Below the pieces are notes generated by a model, which saw nothing but the letters and a program-made list of their open reading frames with translations, had not been told where the DNA came from and did not search any database. Below are positions 1 to 8,934 of a DNA stretch of 20,694 nt, piece by piece. The stretch covers positions 1 to 20,694 of IMG/VR virus record IMGVR_UViG_3300022562_000929; one strand, given 5' to 3'. A program made the position numbers and the translations under genes. How positions within the stretch are numbered: position 1 is the first letter of the stretch; each line of letters starts with the position of its first letter. Source of the stretch: a virus.

Positions 1-149
1 CACAAAGAGAAGTGTTGACAAATATATATAATAATACAGAATTATCAGATAAGAAAAGAAGAAATGCTTTTTTGAAATTACAATCAGTGGAGAAAAACAT
101 TAAAGTACTAAAACCAAAATTAAACGATGGAAATGTCGAAAATATATGA
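1..149 (+). CDS. 3' end of an unidentified upstream gene (partial)
   Basis: An open frame runs in from the left edge (first whole codon at base 3) and stops at TGA 147-149, giving the last 48 residues of a protein. The tail is polar and lysine/asparagine-rich and looks helical. I do not recognise the family from this fragment. The frame has no stop before 147 and its codon use matches the downstream genes. Its end overlaps the start of the zinc-ribbon gene by 17-23 nt, typical of the tight packing here, so it is probably a co-transcribed phage gene. Confidence 0.6.
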   Translation, partial: QREVLTNIYNNTELSDKKRRNAFLKLQSVEKNIKVLKPKLNDGNVENI

Positions 150-417
150 AGGATGGAAAAATCATTTACATCCTAGTATAAAACTAAAGAAGATAATTAA
201 ATCAACAAGTGAGGAAAGATTAAGGATATGTAAAAAATGTCCATTTCATTCTTTAAATAGAGAAAATTATGTTACGTTGAGAATGGATGCCCATTGTACA
301 AAATGTGGATGTACATTAATTGCAAAAACAAAATGTCTTTCTTGTGAATGTCCAGAACAAAAATGGAAAGCTATAGTAACGGAAGATGAATATAATATAA
401 TGAAAAATGGAAAATAA
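127..417 (+). CDS. Small zinc-ribbon-like phage protein
   Basis: A 96-aa protein (94 aa if it starts at the second ATG, 133, which shortens the overlap with the preceding gene). The sequence shows Cys pairs around residues 34-37 (CKKC), 57-62 (CTKCGC) and 71-75 (CLSCEC), followed by a PEQKW segment. Four or more pairs of this kind fit a zinc ribbon or small treble-clef fold. From memory, similar small Cys-rich proteins with a C-terminal CP..KW signature lie near terminase or structural genes in many Bacteroidota phages; their function is not established to my knowledge. It heads a run of four small genes leading into terL. A structural or DNA-binding role is inference. Confidence 0.75.
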   Translation: MEMSKIYEGWKNHLHPSIKLKKIIKSTSEERLRICKKCPFHSLNRENYVTLRMDAHCTKCGCTLIAKTKCLSCECPEQKWKAIVTEDEYNIMKNGK

Positions 418-694
418 GCTAACAATTTCAAAGATTCCAATTGAAACACTATTAAATATATTGACAGATTTGTATGAGAAAGGTGTGGATTATGTTGATT
501 TGATTGCACATCAAGATGAAGAATCAAAAGAAGATAGAATAGGAATTGCTGTATACAAGGATTATATGGCAGAAGACGCTCCAGACAGAGATGCACTTGA
601 ATTTGAAAACGGGATTGTTGAATTAAAGGATAAAGACGATGATATTTCTGAAAATAACACATTATCAGAAGATGATTTAAACCAATTGATATGA
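407..694 (+). CDS. Small acidic hypothetical protein
   Basis: A 95-aa protein with no family that I recognise. The N-terminal half is mixed alpha/beta in character. The C-terminal part is strongly acidic, with a KDKDDD run and an EDDLNQLI end. The start overlaps the previous gene by 11 nt and the TGA stop overlaps the next ATG (ATGA at 691-694), so translation of this group is probably coupled. It sits between the zinc-ribbon gene and the 109-aa gene next to terL. Acidic phage proteins can be chaperones, scaffolds or DNA mimics; nothing here decides between these. Confidence 0.7.
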   Translation: MENKLTISKIPIETLLNILTDLYEKGVDYVDLIAHQDEESKEDRIGIAVYKDYMAEDAPDRDALEFENGIVELKDKDDDISENNTLSEDDLNQLI

Positions 695-975
695 GAAAAC
701 AAAACCACCATCGTCAAATATTAAAGATATTTGAAGAATTAAAGAAGTCACATCCAAAGATAGAATTAGGAAACCACATTGCAACAGCATTAGATGGACA
801 TGATGTTTGGGGGATAAGTGACAAATCATTCCTTGATGCTCTAAAGGAATATAAAAACGAGCTTGATATAGATGTTCCACATGATGATGACGAATTGGAA
901 AAAATAATAAAAGGTGGAATGAATTTGACATTGACAGCAGATGATGATGATGATGATGAATTTTATGATTTATAA
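691..975 (+). CDS. Small acidic hypothetical protein with Asp-run C-terminus
   Basis: A 94-aa protein that starts in the ATGA overlap with the preceding gene. The first 70 residues look helical (EELKKSHP..., FLDALKEYKNEL). The end carries a run of Asp residues encoded by a GAT repeat at about 940-957, then EFYDL. I do not recognise the family. Together with its acidic neighbour it forms a pair of small acidic genes just upstream of the terminase genes. The GAT repeat is a possible slippage site, in steps of whole codons. Confidence 0.7.
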   Translation: MRKQNHHRQILKIFEELKKSHPKIELGNHIATALDGHDVWGISDKSFLDALKEYKNELDIDVPHDDDELEKIIKGGMNLTLTADDDDDDEFYDL

Positions 976-977
976 TT

Positions 978-1307
978 ATGGCACTAAAAAAATCTACATA
1001 TATTAATGCCGAATTAGATTGGGCTGAACAACAATTAACTTCTTGGAAAGCTTATGTTGATGCAAATCCATTACATGAACTAAAGGATAGGATTGAGTGG
1101 AAACCTACAGCAAAAGGAGGTATGATTCCTATGGTGATAGCAAGTATAGAATCACAAGGAAAATTTGTACAGGATACAATGAAAAATTATTTAGCTCTTT
1201 TAGAACAAGTTGATAAACTTAGAGAAAAAGAAGAAGCAAAAGTTGAAGTGAGAGGAAAAGGAGAACTTGGTTCAATGGCAGAAGATTTCCTTAAAGCAAG
1301 AAAATGA
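978..1307 (+). CDS. Candidate small terminase subunit (position-based)
   Basis: A 109-aa, mostly helical protein. It has an N-terminal segment with WAEQQLTSWKAYVD, a central segment around residues 55-75, and a charged helix (LLEQVDKLREKEEAK) that could form a coiled coil. It ends in ATGA (1304-1307), overlapping the start of terL. Small terminase subunits are usually encoded directly before terL, are of similar or somewhat larger size, and oligomerise through helices. I see no clear helix-turn-helix, so the assignment rests on position and helical character only. It could instead be another small helper of packaging. Confidence 0.35.
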   Translation: MALKKSTYINAELDWAEQQLTSWKAYVDANPLHELKDRIEWKPTAKGGMIPMVIASIESQGKFVQDTMKNYLALLEQVDKLREKEEAKVEVRGKGELGSMAEDFLKARK

Positions 1308-3325
1308 AACTATATAATGTTGATTATAAGGATTGGTTTATAAACCAAAAACGTATTCCTGATAAAACATCAGAAGAATATAAACCATTCTTTGAATATC
1401 ATAAAGAATTATGTATAAATGGATGTATGATGGATGGTGTTTATATCAATCCATTTTTATATTGGCATTTAAACATATGGCACACAGAGGTTGATATAAT
1501 AGATGATTATGGGCGCATCAACCAAAAATATGCAAATCCTTATTTACGTGATAATGAATGGATTATTACAAATGAAATAGATAGGGCTCAAAAAGAAAGA
1601 AAAGGACTTGTCATACTTGGTATAAGACGTTTGGCAAAATCTGTAATAGAATCTTCATATATTGGACATGGTGCAACATTTGATCAAAACTCACAAAATA
1701 TTATAGCAGGACTAAATGCTGCAGATATAAAACTTATTACAGATAAAATAGATAAAGGGTTAAATTTTATTCCTGAAGCATGGAGATGGCAAAGAGTTGA
1801 GGACAACTGGAAAAATCAAGTGACTCTTGGAATAAAAACAAAAGCTGGAGAAAGAATACCGTTTTCACAAATTCTTATAAGGAACTTAGATGGTGGTAAT
1901 AATGAAGAAGCTATTGCAGGTACAAAACCTAGAAGACTTATAATTGATGAGATAGGAAAGGGATCTTTTCTTAGAGGATTACAAGCTGCCATTCCAGGAT
2001 TTACAACACCTTTTGGTTGGGGATGTTCTCCAATTCTTACAGGTACAGGTGGAGATATGAAAATGTTCATGGATGCAAAATCTTTAATGTTTGATGTAGA
2101 AAATTTTAATTTTCTTTCATATAAAAGTAAAGATGATACAAAGATTCATGGATTGTTCATTGGACATAAGTATAGAATGGAAGCCAAAGAAACATCATCT
2201 TTAGGAAAGTTTTTGGACAAACCAAAATCTTCTCCATTATATGATGTAGAAATGCTTGTGTCGAATGAAGAAAAAGCTACAGAGATTACAGATGGTAATT
2301 TAGAAAGACTTAAGAGAGCAGGAGATAGAATGGCATATCTCAAGGAAAAAATGTACTATCCAAAAGAAGTGGATGATATATTTTTAAATGAAGATACAAA
2401 TATATTTGATATAGAATCAGCAAAAAGACAAAAAGCAAGACTCCTATATCAAGAAAGAACAGGAACTCCTGTAGTGTTATATGATGATGGAGATGGTGTA
2501 AAACATCAATTTACAGATAAACTACCTATTACAAATTTTCCATTACGTAACACAGATGCAAAAGATGCTCCTGTTGTTATATATGAGTTTCCAATATCAA
2601 ACCCTCCATATGGACTCTACGTTGCAGGGGTGGATCCATATAGGCAGGGTAAGGCTGCATATAGTTCTTCTCTTGGTTCTGTATACATATATAAACGTAT
2701 GCATTCCATAACAGGAGAAAAATATCAAGATATGTTTGTAGCTAGTTATTCAGCAAGACCAGATAAAAAGGAAACTTGGGAAGAACAAGCTCGTCTATTG
2801 ATTAAATATTATAATGCTAGGACATTATGTGAAAATGATGAAATTTCCTTTATAGATTATATGATAGCTAAAGGAGATAGTCATTATCTGGAACGTCAAC
2901 CTTCATGGTTACAAGAAATAGTTCCAAATACAACAGTTAGACGTGATTTTGGCATACATAGGAGTGCTGAAAAGATAAGAAACTTTTTACATACATGTTT
3001 AAAGAAGTATACAGAGGAAGTGGTGCATATTGAAAAAAATGAAGAAGGAGAAGAAATTTCAAGACAAGTGGGAATGGCAAAAATATTTGATCCTGTCCTA
3101 TTGGAAGAAATTATACAATATAATGAAGATGGAAACTTTGATAGAATTATAGCAGCAGAATTAGCTATAGCATTAGCTATGAAAATGGACCCTATAATGG
3201 GAAAAATTGGAGGAGAAGAAGATGTTAGGGTTAAATCATTATATAATGGAAAAAAACAAAAAGGTAAGATGTTTACATCTTCAAATAAAATATTCAGTAA
3301 TAGAAAAAATAAATTATTTAGATAA
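1304..3325 (+). CDS. terL: Terminase large subunit (ATPase-nuclease DNA packaging motor)
   Basis: A 673-aa protein with the two-domain layout of phage large terminases. In the ATPase domain, a Walker A-like loop GIRRLAKS lies at 106-113, a Walker B RRLIIDE at 210-216 (Asp215, Glu216), and a coupling-motif candidate SPILTGTGG at 242-250. In the RNase H-like nuclease domain, AGVDPYRQG at 441-449 supplies the first acidic residue (Asp444), CENDE at 509-513 the second, and DRIIAAELA at 613-621 the third. Known role: it docks on the portal, pumps DNA into the prohead and cuts the concatemer. Ala replaces the usual Gly before Lys-Ser in Walker A, a variation seen in other terminases. It overlaps the previous gene by 4 nt and shares TAATG with the portal gene. 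Confidence 0.93.
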   Translation: MKLYNVDYKDWFINQKRIPDKTSEEYKPFFEYHKELCINGCMMDGVYINPFLYWHLNIWHTEVDIIDDYGRINQKYANPYLRDNEWIITNEIDRAQKERKGLVILGIRRLAKSVIESSYIGHGATFDQNSQNIIAGLNAADIKLITDKIDKGLNFIPEAWRWQRVEDNWKNQVTLGIKTKAGERIPFSQILIRNLDGGNNEEAIAGTKPRRLIIDEIGKGSFLRGLQAAIPGFTTPFGWGCSPILTGTGGDMKMFMDAKSLMFDVENFNFLSYKSKDDTKIHGLFIGHKYRMEAKETSSLGKFLDKPKSSPLYDVEMLVSNEEKATEITDGNLERLKRAGDRMAYLKEKMYYPKEVDDIFLNEDTNIFDIESAKRQKARLLYQERTGTPVVLYDDGDGVKHQFTDKLPITNFPLRNTDAKDAPVVIYEFPISNPPYGLYVAGVDPYRQGKAAYSSSLGSVYIYKRMHSITGEKYQDMFVASYSARPDKKETWEEQARLLIKYYNARTLCENDEISFIDYMIAKGDSHYLERQPSWLQEIVPNTTVRRDFGIHRSAEKIRNFLHTCLKKYTEEVVHIEKNEEGEEISRQVGMAKIFDPVLLEEIIQYNEDGNFDRIIAAELAIALAMKMDPIMGKIGGEEDVRVKSLYNGKKQKGKMFTSSNKIFSNRKNKLFR

Positions 3326-5910
3326 TGGCTATAATTAGATATACAAAAGATGCTACAATTAAGTATGCATATTTAAATATTTTTCCTGATCAATTCAAGA
3401 CAGAAAAACAAAAACAAAATGAGGGTTGGATAAAGAATACAATGGATTATTTTTCCAATAGGGCATATGCTGAATATATTAAAAATAAAAAAGGTTTTGT
3501 AAAAAACTATGATTATTTAAAAGGTATAATGACTCCAGAAGATTTCTATGAAGAGCCAGATGTAAAAAGTTTTATGGATATATTACAGGCAGATATGGAT
3601 TTGCCAAAATATGTACAAATGTATTCTATTATGACTACACCTATAAATGAACTTGTAGGAGAGGTTACAAAAAGACCAGATACATATAAAGTGAAAGCAT
3701 TTGATGATGATAGTAAGGCAGAAGAGCTTGAATTCAAAACAGAACTTTTACAACAATTCATTATACAACAAGCTAAAGAAAAAATATTACAAAAAGCTGC
3801 ATTGGAAGGAGAAGATCTTTCTGATGATGATGTTGAAAAATTAACATTGGATAAAGTTAAAGATGAACTTGATTCATATACATCTGTAGCTGAAAAATGG
3901 GCAAATCATATTCTTACAGCATGTAAAGCTGATTTTAATATAAAAGAAAAAAGTGAAGATACATTTAGAGATTTAACAATTTCTAATAGAGAATTCTATC
4001 ATATATATGAAGATAATTCAAAATTAGGATTTAATGTTGAGGTGGTTAATCCAAAAAATGAATGGCACCTCACCACTCCCGATAAGAAATATATTTCTGA
4101 TCCAACAGGAAGAATGCAAGGAGCTTATGCTGCTGGTACAGTACAAGTTATGGAACTTTCTGAAATAATAGAAAACATTCCTGATTTAACAAAAGAAGAA
4201 ATAGATCACTTAAGAACAGCATTAGAAGATTATGGACTTATTAATGTAAGAGAATCAAACCTTGGAAATGAAAGTGTATCTCCAGGAATAGATTCAATAA
4301 CATATGATACATATGATCCATTAGTGCTACAGACACGAATGATGATTGAATCTGAAATGAAAGAAAACAATGATGGGTTAAAAGATTTCTTAGGACTTAC
4401 ATCAAATGTTTCTTCTTTTGGATATAAATATGTTGTTGTAAAAGCTTATTGGGTGAGCAAAAAGAAAATAGGACAATTAACATATATAGATGAATTAGGT
4501 AATGAACAAACAATATTAGTTGATGAAACATATAAATCTGGAACTATTCCTACACAAATATCATTAAAATGGGGATGGATAAATCAATTAATGCAAGGAA
4601 CTAAAATTGGTCCAGATATATATCATGTCAAAAATTTTAATATGCTTCCATATATTCCAATTATAGGAACTATTCATGAGATTAAAAATACAGAACCTAA
4701 ATCACTGGTTGATTTAATGAAACCATTCCAAGCTATTTATAATGTATGCATGAACCAATTATGGGAACTATTACAAAAAGAAATTGGTAATGTTGGTGTA
4801 ATAAATATAAGAAGAGTTCCTGTTCCTAAAGATGGAGATGCTAAAGATGCATTGGAAATGTGGGAAGCTGAAGCCAGAGAGAAAGGTATTTTGTTTGATG
4901 ATGATAGTCCAGAAAATACAAAAGCTCCAATGAGCAATACATCTGTAGCCAGAAATATAGATTTGACAAGAACAAATGAAATACAATCAAGATATAACTT
5001 AGCACAACAAATTAAACTTGAATGTTGGGAATTAATTGGAATGTCAAAACAACGTATGGCTAAAGTTGCTGCCAGTGAAACAGCTACAGGAACAAATACA
5101 GCTATGCAACAAAGTTATTCACAAACAGAACCATTATTTGTTGCACATGAGTATGTATTAGGACAATTATATCAAGCTATTGTAGATACAGCATTATACA
5201 TAGAAAGTGCAAAACCAGAAAGTACACTATCATATATCACATCTGAAGGAGAAAGTGCATTTATAAAAGTTAATGGAGCAGATTTAAAATTACGTGATCT
5301 AAAAGTGTTCTTGACAAATAGACCAGAGGATCAACAAATGTTCAATGAACTTAGACAACTTTCTCAAGCTATCATTCAAAATGGTGGTACATTATATGAT
5401 GTTGTAGAATTGTATTCAATGAAATCTCAAAGAGAAATGAAGAAAACCTTTAAAGAACTTAGAGATAGACAAATTGCAATACAACAACAAGATATGCAAT
5501 TGAAACAACAACAATTGAAACAACAACAAGAAGTAGCACAAGCTCAATTGCAACAAGCTCAACAACAAAAACAAATGGAAATGGAGAATGATAATTATAA
5601 CAAACAACTTGATAGAATAAACAAAAAAGAAGTTGCTGTAATACAAGCTCTAAGAAATAATGAGAATGCAACAGCAGATGTTGATAATAATGGTGTAGCT
5701 GATGCTCTTGAAATAACAAATATGTCATTAGAACAAGCAAAAGCGAATAGAGAACATCAATTGAAAGTTTCTGAAATAAATTCTAAAAATCAATTAGAAG
5801 CTAAAAAACTTGAAATTGAAAAAGAGAAAAATCAAATAGCTCGTGAAAATATGAAAAATGATTTACAAGTGGCTAAAGAAAATGCTAAAGGAAGAAATAA
5901 AAATAAGTAA
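3325..5910 (+). CDS. Portal protein (crAss-like, long C-terminal helical extension)
   Basis: An 861-aa protein starting in TAATG shared with the terL stop. Position directly after terL, size and overall character fit the large portal proteins of crAss-like phages; the portal dodecamer forms the DNA channel at the capsid vertex. Residues 30-700 contain the body, including SETATGTNTAMQQSYSQTEP near 591, a typical portal stem/wing type segment. From about 705 the protein is a long coiled coil very rich in Gln and Lys. That helix is interrupted at 785-796 by DVDNNGVADALE, a calcium-loop-like motif, before a further charged helix to the end. P22-type portals also end in a long helical barrel, so the extension may project into the head. 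The family call is inference from context. Confidence 0.85.
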   Translation: MAIIRYTKDATIKYAYLNIFPDQFKTEKQKQNEGWIKNTMDYFSNRAYAEYIKNKKGFVKNYDYLKGIMTPEDFYEEPDVKSFMDILQADMDLPKYVQMYSIMTTPINELVGEVTKRPDTYKVKAFDDDSKAEELEFKTELLQQFIIQQAKEKILQKAALEGEDLSDDDVEKLTLDKVKDELDSYTSVAEKWANHILTACKADFNIKEKSEDTFRDLTISNREFYHIYEDNSKLGFNVEVVNPKNEWHLTTPDKKYISDPTGRMQGAYAAGTVQVMELSEIIENIPDLTKEEIDHLRTALEDYGLINVRESNLGNESVSPGIDSITYDTYDPLVLQTRMMIESEMKENNDGLKDFLGLTSNVSSFGYKYVVVKAYWVSKKKIGQLTYIDELGNEQTILVDETYKSGTIPTQISLKWGWINQLMQGTKIGPDIYHVKNFNMLPYIPIIGTIHEIKNTEPKSLVDLMKPFQAIYNVCMNQLWELLQKEIGNVGVINIRRVPVPKDGDAKDALEMWEAEAREKGILFDDDSPENTKAPMSNTSVARNIDLTRTNEIQSRYNLAQQIKLECWELIGMSKQRMAKVAASETATGTNTAMQQSYSQTEPLFVAHEYVLGQLYQAIVDTALYIESAKPESTLSYITSEGESAFIKVNGADLKLRDLKVFLTNRPEDQQMFNELRQLSQAIIQNGGTLYDVVELYSMKSQREMKKTFKELRDRQIAIQQQDMQLKQQQLKQQQEVAQAQLQQAQQQKQMEMENDNYNKQLDRINKKEVAVIQALRNNENATADVDNNGVADALEITNMSLEQAKANREHQLKVSEINSKNQLEAKKLEIEKEKNQIARENMKNDLQVAKENAKGRNKNK
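5677..5712 (+). other. EF-hand/dockerin-like Ca2+-binding loop in the portal C-terminus
   Basis: Codons 785-796 of the portal gene encode D-V-D-N-N-G-V-A-D-A-L-E. This has Asp at loop positions 1 and 3, Asn at 5, Gly at 6, Asp at 9 and Glu at 12, which matches the DxDxNGxxD...E pattern of calcium-binding loops. It lies between two long coiled-coil segments. Ion binding is inferred from pattern only. Confidence 0.55.
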
Positions 5911-6055
5911 AAAAGTTATTCAAATTTAAGTGAAAAAATAGTTAATGCTATATTATCAAAAAAAATGGAACTAAATAATAGATATTCCTTTGATATTATG
6001 AAGCTTTGATATACTTTTATACTAAAATAAACCAATATTTTATAAAAACTACATT
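5911..6055 (+). other. Leader region between portal and scaffold-like genes
   Basis: A 145-nt AT-rich gap with no supported gene. It holds the promoter candidate at 5990-6019 and ends in the leader element shared with 9113-9141. The octamer TTTGATAT occurs twice (5990-5997 and 6006-6013). I found no clear terminator hairpin after the portal stop, so the portal transcript may read through. Confidence 0.5.
5990..6019 (+). promoter_or_regulatory. Candidate Bacteroidota-type promoter upstream of the scaffold/capsid genes
   Basis: TTG at 5990-5992, a 19-nt spacer, then TACTTTTA at 6012-6019. The Bacteroidota housekeeping consensus is TTG, about 19 nt, TAnnTTTG, so spacing is ideal and the -7 box has one mismatch at its last base. 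Transcription would begin near 6025, about 30 nt before the ATG at 6056. AT-rich DNA gives chance matches, so this is moderate evidence. Confidence 0.45.
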
Positions 6056-6058
6056 ATG
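6028..6058 (+). repeat. Shared leader element, copy 1
   Basis: TAAACCAATATT (6028-6039), 8 nt, then ACTACATT directly followed by ATG (6048-6058). The same two blocks, 6 nt apart, precede the gene at 9139. It lies immediately downstream of the promoter candidate, so it would be the 5' untranslated leader of that transcript. Confidence 0.6.
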
Positions 6059-7354
6059 GAATCAAATTTAGATAACCCATTGAATAATTTTAGTATTCAA
6101 GAAACAATGGATATGGGAGCAGGAGATTCTCAATTAATAAATGATTTAATGGCTCCAGAAACATCAACTTCTAATCCAGATGATATCGAGGAAATTGTAA
6201 AAACAGTTGACTCAGATGATGTTGAAGAAAAAGAAAAATCAATTAAAGTTAAGGAAATATCTCCAAAAATCAAATCTAAACCTCAAAAAACAGAAGAAGG
6301 AAATGAGGAAGATGAAGAAGAGGAGTCTTCAAATCCTTTAGAAGATTTTTTACTTGGAGGAGATGATGAAGAAGAGGAAGAGGAAGATGATAATAGTTCT
6401 ATAGAAAAAGAACAGGAATCTGACGAAGATGATGATGATGATGATGATAAAGGAGATGATGAAAATCAATTTACAGCATTATCAAACGATTTATTCAAAT
6501 TAGGGGTTTTTACAAAAGAAGAAGATGAAGATGAAGATGTTAAAATAACATCTGCTGAAGAATTCAGGGATAGATTTATTGCTGAAAAGAAAAAAGGAGC
6601 AATTGAAGTTGTAAATAATTTTATTGGTCAGTTCGGTGAAGATTATCAAAAAGCATTTGATGCCATATATGTAAAAGGTGTAAATCCAAAAGAATATTTT
6701 AACGCATTCAATAACATATCAAATTTCTCTGAATTAGATCTATCTGAGGAAAAAAATCAAGAATCTGTATTAAGACAAGCTTTATCAGACCAAGGTTTTG
6801 AAGATGAAGATGTTGAAACAGAAATTGAAAGATTAAAAAATTATGGTGATTTAGAAAGTGTAGCAAATAAACACCATAAAGTGCTAATTAAAAAAGAAGC
6901 AGCCAAATTACAACAAATGGAACTTCAAGCACAACAACAATTACAACAAAAAGCTGCATTTAAGAATCAATATATTGGTAATGTACAAAACATCATCCAA
7001 GATAAGCTAAAAACAAAAGAGTTTGATGGAATCCCTTTAAACCCTAAATTAGCAAACGAACTACAAGACTTTTTATTAGTGGATAAGTATAAAACTGTTT
7101 CAGGAGAAACTTTAACAGATTTTGATAAAACCATTTTAGATTTGAAAAAACCTGAAAATCATGAATTAAAAGTGAAATTTGGTTTATTGCTAAAAATATT
7201 GGAAAAGGATCCAACACTATCAACAATTCAAAAAAGCGGTGTTACAAAAGAATCTAAACAACTTTTTGGAAATCTTGCAAAACAAGTAACCACTGATAAA
7301 ACGTTAAAAAAACAAAGACAACAAAAACAACAACCTAAATCGTGGTTTCAATAA
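6056..7354 (+). CDS. Acidic scaffold-like head assembly protein
   Basis: A 432-aa protein between portal and major capsid protein, the usual place of a scaffolding protein. Residues 80-165 are extremely acidic, with runs such as EEDEEEEE (84-91), DDEEEEEEDD (103-112) and DDDDDDDD around 125-131. Residues 170-270 look folded and helical. Residues 275-310 form a Gln-rich coiled coil (KLQQMELQAQQQLQQK), and the C-terminus is basic (KKQRQQKQQPKSWFQ). An acidic, coiled-coil protein with a basic capsid-binding tail is typical of scaffolds, although no catalytic protease motif is visible. Assignment is by position and composition, and it could instead be an internal head protein. The start follows the leader element shared with 9139. 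Confidence 0.6.
   Translation: MESNLDNPLNNFSIQETMDMGAGDSQLINDLMAPETSTSNPDDIEEIVKTVDSDDVEEKEKSIKVKEISPKIKSKPQKTEEGNEEDEEEESSNPLEDFLLGGDDEEEEEEDDNSSIEKEQESDEDDDDDDDKGDDENQFTALSNDLFKLGVFTKEEDEDEDVKITSAEEFRDRFIAEKKKGAIEVVNNFIGQFGEDYQKAFDAIYVKGVNPKEYFNAFNNISNFSELDLSEEKNQESVLRQALSDQGFEDEDVETEIERLKNYGDLESVANKHHKVLIKKEAAKLQQMELQAQQQLQQKAAFKNQYIGNVQNIIQDKLKTKEFDGIPLNPKLANELQDFLLVDKYKTVSGETLTDFDKTILDLKKPENHELKVKFGLLLKILEKDPTLSTIQKSGVTKESKQLFGNLAKQVTTDKTLKKQRQQKQQPKSWFQ
6300..6465 (+). repeat. Low-complexity GAA/GAT/GAG tract (acidic coding repeat)
   Basis: Purine-rich trinucleotide runs inside the scaffold-like gene encode poly-Glu and poly-Asp, densest at 6361-6391 and 6421-6450 where GAT repeats. 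Strand slippage would add or remove whole codons without breaking the frame. Confidence 0.7.
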
Positions 7355-7380
7355 AGTTTAACAATTAATAAAAATAACAA

Positions 7381-8934
7381 ATGGCAACTCAAACAATTCC
7401 AGGATTAACTGGCTTTACCTATGCTCGTGTAGCCTCTATGGACAAACGAGCAGTAGGAAAACTTACTGATTCTAATCACTTAGAATCTTTTCATTCCACT
7501 GAGCCTGCTGACTATGATAAAAAAATCATAAGTTTGTACACGCAGAGCTCATTGTATAGTAATGATTTTCTAGACATGATTAACAAATCCACTCCCTATT
7601 ATATAGATAATAATAGTGATGCTTGGAAATGGAAAATCTCAGTACCTTACAAATTTCCAAAAATCATCGATATACCAGATGCTACTACAGCATTAACAAA
7701 ACCTGGTGTCGATGGTCAAGAATTCTCATTAGTATTAGATACAAATGAATTTTCTAAAAATGCTATCATATCAATCGGTTCTCGTCAATATGGTCCAAGA
7801 GCATATGTAGTGAAGGATCCAGTTCCTTATAGTACAGGATATTTATATTCATTTACATTAGTGAGTGATAATCCTACAGTTGATTTCTTGAGTTCAACCT
7901 TCTTACAAGTAGGTATTGAATTAGAATTAGTTGATGCTGCAATTGGAGAATTTGATCAAGATTTACTTGGATTGCCTAGATTAGGTGAAGAAATCACAAT
8001 GTTTGAATCTCTTGGATCTGCATACGGTTTTGAACATGCAATCACTGCTTGGGCTGATGATAGAACTATGAGAGATGCTTCTGGCAAACCTCTTGATATT
8101 TTGGTATATGCTCCTCAACGTAGGAACCAATTACCTCTTACACGCAACGATGTTAAATGGGAGCCATTTGTAGAATATATGATGCGTAAAGCAATGTTAG
8201 AACTTAAGGTTAAACGAATGATTTGGGGTAAACCTGGAACAGTTAAAACTAATGGTTCTAAACAAGAAGTTAAACGTACTTCTGCTGGTGCATATCACAG
8301 AATGCGTAACAACGGTAACTTAGTACAATATAATAGAGGTGAATTCTCTGCAAACTTGATTCGTTCAGTATTTGGAGATTTATTCTATCGTAGAGTGGAT
8401 GTTAAAGATAGACGAGTTAAAATGTATACAAATGAAGCTGGATTCGATGTATTCCAACAAGCTTTGAAAAATGATGCATTAAACTCTGGATTAACCTTCA
8501 TGGCTGATTCTGGAAATAGATATCTACAAGGAGAAGGACAGAACATCACTTATAATTTTGCTTTTGATTCAATGGTAACAAGAGAAACTGGTAAAGTGGA
8601 ACTTGTACATTTGAAAGAACTTGATTTACCACAATCTAATTTAGAATTTGGACAAAACAAAAAATCTACACCTGTATTTATGGTGTTTGATGTTTCTCCA
8701 ATGTCTGATGGTTCAATGGTGAACAACATTCGTGAAGTGAGAATGAAAGGTGCTCCTTCTATGACTTGGGGATATATTGATGGACGTAGACATCACTTAG
8801 GATTTGCTAAATCTCAAGGAATGAGTTCTGCTAACAAATTCCCAGGATACCAAATTTGGATGGAAGATAGATGTGACATTTTTATTGAGGATTTATCTAG
8901 AACTGTGTTAATTGAAGAAATTCCACAATTCTAA
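7381..8934 (+). CDS. Major capsid protein (crAss-like, HK97-fold family expected)
   Basis: A 517-aa protein in the crAss-type capsid position, two genes after the portal. The start gives MATQTIPGLTGF, and the C-terminal part holds segments I associate with crAss-type capsid proteins, such as GAPSMTWGYIDGRRHHLG near 458-475 and the EEIPQF end. Codon use is unlike its neighbours: by hand count about 14 of 29 Arg codons are CGN, against about 4 of 28 in the portal gene, where AGA dominates. That fits selection for very high expression, as for a protein present in hundreds of copies. The leader ACAAATGGC is shared with the 381-aa gene at 10857. The fold is inferred from family and position, since it cannot be read from motifs. 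Confidence 0.85.
   Translation: MATQTIPGLTGFTYARVASMDKRAVGKLTDSNHLESFHSTEPADYDKKIISLYTQSSLYSNDFLDMINKSTPYYIDNNSDAWKWKISVPYKFPKIIDIPDATTALTKPGVDGQEFSLVLDTNEFSKNAIISIGSRQYGPRAYVVKDPVPYSTGYLYSFTLVSDNPTVDFLSSTFLQVGIELELVDAAIGEFDQDLLGLPRLGEEITMFESLGSAYGFEHAITAWADDRTMRDASGKPLDILVYAPQRRNQLPLTRNDVKWEPFVEYMMRKAMLELKVKRMIWGKPGTVKTNGSKQEVKRTSAGAYHRMRNNGNLVQYNRGEFSANLIRSVFGDLFYRRVDVKDRRVKMYTNEAGFDVFQQALKNDALNSGLTFMADSGNRYLQGEGQNITYNFAFDSMVTRETGKVELVHLKELDLPQSNLEFGQNKKSTPVFMVFDVSPMSDGSMVNNIREVRMKGAPSMTWGYIDGRRHHLGFAKSQGMSSANKFPGYQIWMEDRCDIFIEDLSRTVLIEEIPQF

Noticed and set aside
267-662. Minus-strand frame of 131 codons
   Set aside because: Shadow of two + strand genes; composition is that of an antisense reading and no start context or neighbour supports it.
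1619-1642. Possible loss of the terminase Walker A because of LAKS instead of GKS
   Set aside because: Lys and Ser are kept and Ala at this place occurs in other large terminases; all other motifs are intact.
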